Assembly: GCA_030141605.1 (NCBI GenBank)
Contig: JAQGDQ010000187.1
Span: forward strand, 1-64,000
Source of the DNA: Tubiluchus corallicola
Taxonomy: Eukaryota; Priapulida; Priapulimorpha; Priapulimorphida; Tubiluchidae
Reading direction: 5' to 3'
DNA: 64,000 nucleotides
Made by a program: the position numbers and the translations under genes. Below, one piece after another: positions 61,001 through 64,000 of the stretch. The notes beneath the pieces were generated by a model. It was given only the letters and a program-made list of their open reading frames with translations, made no database searches and was not told where the DNA came from. Positions within the stretch are counted from its first letter, which is position 1, and every line of letters begins with the position of its first letter.

Positions 61001-63431
61001 CTCAAAAATATAATTATTACAAAGAATTTTTGTCCAATCAACTGTAATATATAGTCAGTTTAGAGAGTGTTTTTATTTTTTAGATGCAGAGCATTTCATA
61101 GATTTGGCAGGTATTATGTATCAGCCAAGCAAGATTTCTTTCGATTCTTTGTTGTCTGATGTTTGGGTTTACTGTTGTTACGTGCTCTCTAAGAGAAAGG
61201 TATATGTTCATTCATGGTTTAGAAAGGAATAATAAATTTAATCATACTTGTTATAAATATAACTCAATAAGACAAACTCCATTTTGTGTCAACAGAAAAC
61301 ATTTGATTACTGGGATGTTGAAACAGTCGTTCTGTTGTATAACCACACTATGCCAAACATATTAAAGCAATTGAAAATATCCAAGAGCGAGCAACTAGAT
61401 TGATTGTCAAACTTAAGAATCTTAATCGACTTAAGAAACTGAAACTCCCAAGTCTGGCATTTTGGAGATATTTTTATTTTTGTTACCTGAAACACTGTTA
61501 TACTGGTACTTAAATTAAAAAAGCTACGTTCTATTTTCATCAAGATCGGTTTCACTCTTGAGGTGTAGTGTACACTCACGTCTCACTACTACAGCTCACT
61601 TAATTCGCAAGGGTTTCTCTGTCATTATCCAAGCTTGAGATATTTTTGCCATCTTGCTCTTCTTTTTACATTAGTCAGTGCCTAGAAAGTATGCCGCACA
61701 GGCTTTAATTGAAGTGCTTGCTAACTGACAACAATGTTTGGCTTTCACAGTTCAAGCTATATGCTACTGGCTATGATGCAATTTGCATTAGGGAACTGGT
61801 CAGGAGTTTAATTCTTGCACTCTTTTTTTCAGACAACCATTCCCGTCTTTGACAAGATTGTGAAAGATTCATCATCCGTGTCACTGGAGCAGGTCCTTAA
61901 ATTACAGTTTTTAGTTTTAACAAAATTTTAGTTGTTATGTTTACAGTAGCAGTTATGGTTGTGCACTTTTTGCTATCAGGTTCTTTTACCATGCAGTGAA
62001 AATCTTAGTCTTGACATCAATATTTAAAGTAAAAATAATCTGTTATTGTTTGCCTTATCAGCACTTTATAGTTGTTATGTTGTATCACTTTTGCTTGTGA
62101 TTTGTGTTAAACGTATGTAAGAGCAAAGATACCAAATAGAAATATGAATTACACTTTGCAAATACCTGTGCTACTAATAATTAGATTATTATAAATTAAT
62201 CAAGAATGCTACTTTGATATATTCTTATTTCTATTCTTCAGGTGTCGGCTGGAGTGCAGCGATTATTGTATATGTACCTTTATACAATCAGCATGTATTC
62301 TCCGTTTCTGAACATGTTTAGGCAAATTGAGGCACAAGGAGAAAACTACGAGCTTGTACTTCCTGCTAACTCGGGGGTAAAATGACCATCTTTATAAAAA
62401 TAACATCCATTTCATGGTTTAATTGCTGTTAGTTTATTAAATTGTAAATTATTTGCTGCATTAAAGTTGTTTTGTTTATTTTCTTTTATAGGAAGTTGTT
62501 GAACTTGCTAAAAGGACTGAAGGCCATTTGATTAAATTTGCTGCGAAGAACCAGATATCTCGTTACAGTTGTCCATTCCACGCTGACACTTATCGTCCCG
62601 AGGAACAACTAGAAACTATTGATGTAGCTCAGTATCTTCCATACGCGCCTTTAATTGTGAGGCTCAATTTCAGTCAAAACAACATTAAGGAACTCCCGGA
62701 ACACATTTTTCGGGATCTGTATGCACTCCAGTTTGTTGATTTCTCTAATAATAACCTAGAAACAATTCCAAGTGGTTTGCCCAATGCTAGGAATCTTGTT
62801 GCAATAAATATAGCTGGGAATAACATACAAGAATTACCAAAGGATTTCTCTGCAGCCCACTCCTTGAAATCTCTCGACATTTCCGATAATCCTTTTCACA
62901 ACATTCCCACTGAAATCTTTGCCCTGTCTGGACTGCAGGCTTTGATTGCCAAATCTCTTGTCCTTGATGTATTGCCTGATGATATAGGCAACTTACAGCA
63001 GCTGAAAACATTGGATTTATCTGAACATCAATTGAGCTTTTTGCCACAATCAATGGGCCACATGAGAGCCATGGTTCACTTTCATATCTGTGGATTAAAA
63101 TGGATAAAGCATCAAGGTTCAAATACTATTATAACAACTGAGTCATATCGGGAGTACGTTAATCACCACAGGGCCCTACGTGGCACTTATAAAAAAGTAA
63201 GTTTGTTTACCATAACATTTTATAACAACAAGTTATATTGTTTTATGTATTCTTTTTGATTTGTTTAACTGTTGTTTATTGTGAATATTATATCCCCCAA
63301 AAAGCTTTACTTTATTTCAAATTTAACAGCTGCAGCAAATCTTTTGTTATAGGGATTTGTCATACATTAATATTAAAATTTTTAATGGTACATTCAGAAT
63401 CAGAACTGATGGCGCCAAAAAACCTGTGTGA
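43040..63431 (+). CDS. ROCO-family protein with degenerate Roc, COR, MBT and two LRR blocks
   Basis: Twenty-nine exons join in phase to 1636 residues: 43040-43119, 43862-44076, 44516-44589, 44925-45131, 46725-46941, 47242-47432, 48176-48295, 49052-49158, 49649-49775, 50068-50289, 50567-50767, 51157-51282, 52560-52773, 53043-53203, 53508-53655, 54033-54160, 54955-55175, 55350-55521, 55828-56085, 56645-56793, 58621-58709, 59271-59356, 59527-59620, 59995-60180, 61084-61199, 61833-61892, 62242-62376, 62492-63196, 63330-63431 (TGA). The N-terminus (MAKKGKAKKKAAKTKKK) is lysine-rich, then acidic. Domain order is LRR, Roc-like, COR, Cys-rich, MBT, helical region, LRR; each is described separately. 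ROCO proteins are large signalling scaffolds of the LRRK/MFHAS1 type whose Roc GTPase and COR act as a pair. There is no kinase domain here. The MBT suggests binding to a methylated partner, which is inference. Exon joins are hand-derived; two further exon-like segments break phase and were left out. Confidence 0.8.
45962..46039. repeat. AT-rich hairpin
   Basis: TAATCTACTTAGCTTTTATT (45962-45981) is answered by its reverse complement at about 46020-46039, enclosing a (TA)n stretch. It lies in the ROCO-MBT intron 45132-46724. Confidence 0.9.
46040..46296. repeat. AT microsatellite with a duplicated flank
   Basis: TA-rich tracts alternate with a duplicated block (GTCAACAGCTTACTCTAG ... AAAGCATGCAAACAT) at about 46135-46173 and 46254-46295. 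It looks like unequal exchange or replication slippage. Confidence 0.85.
47242..49775 (+). other. Degenerate Roc-like GTPase region (residues 265-446)
   Basis: The segment opens with a Ras-like first strand (KVYMYKVIIIG), but the following P-loop position reads STPSSHNY instead of GxxxxGK[ST]. The G3 region, normally D-x-x-G-Q, reads NIFQCTWELVPLFISNRS. The next strand (IVVLIADES) is kept. The G4 strand (FPNVVFILSG) is followed by VQVD rather than [NT]KxD. The fold is inferred from strand order and from the COR domain directly after it. Without P-loop Lys/Ser it is unlikely to bind or hydrolyse GTP normally. Confidence 0.6.
50068..53203 (+). other. COR domain region (residues 447-754)
   Basis: Five exons encode an alternating helical and strand segment in the position of a COR domain: TFQKAIEAMQNMGVLMYIPS, then DLKWAEKTFNSLF, then LDMLLEALQEFGLIIRIPPE and YIMSSHLLADVPVA. 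The pattern of a winged-helix-like half (W-x-x-x-x-F, E-x-F-x-L-x-x) followed by FSFYYQQSVGLIPILLNELA agrees with what I know of COR N- and C-terminal halves. COR normally mediates dimerisation in ROCO proteins. Confidence 0.6.
53508..54160 (+). other. Cys-rich, probable zinc-binding segment (residues 755-846)
   Basis: Two exons contain DQCPKTK, CSNCQATIKRE and then CTLCARRYRK, CNTCALCSVCQ. Four CxxC-type pairs (CSNC, CTLC, CNTC, CSVC) point to one or two zinc-binding knuckles. I do not recognise a named domain. It sits directly after COR. Confidence 0.6.
56645..59356 (+). other. MBT repeat (residues 1064-1171)
   Basis: Three exons encode a textbook MBT repeat: FQEGMKLEALDRKNPSLICV, ASVKKV, VEIYFDGWSESFSYVCES and DKDLHPVGYCNHVNHNL. 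FSWPDYLEETGSVPVPYELF follows, the linker that usually leads into the next repeat. Compared with L3MBTL1, the cage Asp and Asn (D-R-K-N), Phe and Trp (FDGW) are kept, and the fifth cage Tyr is replaced by Phe. MBT repeats read mono- and dimethyl-lysine. Only one full repeat is visible. Confidence 0.9.
61346..61470 (+). mobile_element. LINE reverse-transcriptase fragment in an intron
   Basis: The plus-strand frame reads HYAKHIKAIENIQERATRLI and then LKNLNRLKKLKLPSLAFWR, a common late LINE reverse-transcriptase block. It is short and truncated on both sides, between the ROCO-MBT exons at 61084-61199 and 61833-61892. Confidence 0.65.
62492..63196 (+). other. C-terminal canonical LRR exon (residues 1369-1603)
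   Basis: One long exon encodes at least six 22-24-residue LRRs of the Ras-suppressor/Shoc2 type: LNFSQNNIKELPEHIFRDL, VDFSNNNLETIPSGLPNA, INIAGNNIQELPKDF, LDISDNPFHNIPTEIFAL and LDLSEHQLSFLPQSMG. This LRR type is normally N-terminal to Roc in LRRK/MFHAS1-like proteins, so its place after the MBT is unusual. Confidence 0.9.
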
Positions 63432-63681
63432 AAACTACTGTATTGAGTTAAAAGCATATCAGATGGTGGATGTGCACCAGTTATGGATACAAGATAGTTT
63501 AGCAAATATGGCTTTGTCATTAATGCTAGGCCATTACGTTTTTCAGCTGAAGCAATCTGGAGCAGGAAACCTCTTTGATTAGGCAGGGTTTTTTTGAGGC
63601 CTCCCAATGTATAAGTGCTTCTTGTTTTGGAATTTTTTACTGTACTATGTAAAGAACAGAAATTTAATACTATGTAAAGAG

Positions 63682-63915
63682 TATTAAAATAAACTTTTAT
63701 ACAAACATAAAATTTATTTATTTATTTTTGCAAGCCTCTTTTTACTAATTTTTTTACTCAAAAGTAAGGTGCTTATATTGGATGTAATGTTATAAGATTA
63801 TTAAAATAAACTTTTATACAAACATAAAATTTATTTATTTATTTTTGCAAGCCTCTTTTTACTAATTTTTTTACTCAAAAGTAGGGTGCTTATATTGGAT
63901 GTAATGTTATAAGAT
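63682..63915. repeat. 117-bp tandem duplication in the shared 3' region
   Basis: Two units, 63682-63798 and 63799-63915, are almost identical (one A/G difference seen near 63763/63880). Each carries AATAAA for the plus strand and several AATAAA/AATAAAT hexamers for the minus strand. The unit ends at the stop codon of the convergent gene. Confidence 0.95.
63688..63693 (+). terminator. Poly(A) signal for the ROCO-MBT gene
   Basis: AATAAA about 257 bp after the TGA at 63429-63431. A duplicate copy lies at 63805-63810. Confidence 0.55.
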
Positions 63916-64000
63916 TTATTTCTCATCCAATGTAAGCATATCGGAAATGTCGAATTTGTTTAAGCTAATATTGAGCTTGTTCATGTTTTCAGGAGCTAGA
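63916..64000 (-). CDS. C-terminal codons of a convergent gene, partial
   Basis: On the minus strand, an open frame from the window edge ends LAPENMNKLNISLNKFDI, then SDMLTLDEK and TAA at 63916-63918. AATAAA hexamers follow directly within the duplicated 3' block. The frame is too short to name a family. An AG at about 63996-63997 could be a splice acceptor, so the exon may begin there. Confidence 0.45.
   Translation of the reverse strand, partial: LAPENMNKLNISLNKFDISDMLTLDEK

Overview
This is eukaryotic, animal-type DNA: AT-rich, with short exons bounded by GT-AG introns and many decayed transposable elements. Three recognisable metazoan gene families are present: ARID4/RBBP1, Ena/VASP and ROCO. 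Small introns of 0.1-2 kb, GalEA-like copia and LINE relics suggest a marine or early-branching invertebrate (sponge, cnidarian or similar). The phylum cannot be fixed from sequence alone.

Layout. 1-6547: the last five exons of an ARID4-like chromatin gene (+ strand) lie inside a near-identical inverted duplication whose two halves are arranged in swapped order (A'-B ... A-B'). This is either a very recent rearrangement or a collapsed haplotype or assembly problem. 6548-13500: no convincing gene; it holds a long (TAA)n array and an element with inverted arrays of a CATTTGGGCA-type motif. 13512-15295: a small unrecognised spliced gene (+). 19293-35758: a complete Ena/VASP actin regulator (-), ten exons and 417 residues, reconstructed with every splice phase consistent. 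Its introns hold hAT-like, Tigger-like and copia remnants. 36500-42380: a graveyard of LINE reverse-transcriptase fragments on both strands between the two divergent gene starts.

43040-63431: the most striking item, a 29-exon gene (+) for a predicted 1636-residue ROCO-family protein. In order it carries a charged N-terminus, Cys-type LRRs, a degenerate Roc domain without a recognisable P-loop, COR, a Cys-rich segment, an MBT repeat with most aromatic-cage residues kept, and a second canonical LRR block. A ROCO protein joined to a methyl-lysine reader domain is an architecture I do not know. 63916-64000: the last codons of a convergent gene (-) that meets the ROCO gene across a tandemly duplicated 117-bp 3' region.

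There is no operon logic. The genes are independent transcription units. Ena/VASP and the ROCO gene diverge from the LINE-rich spacer, and the ROCO gene and the terminal gene converge. Exon coordinates are hand-derived from splice consensus and reading phase, without transcript evidence.
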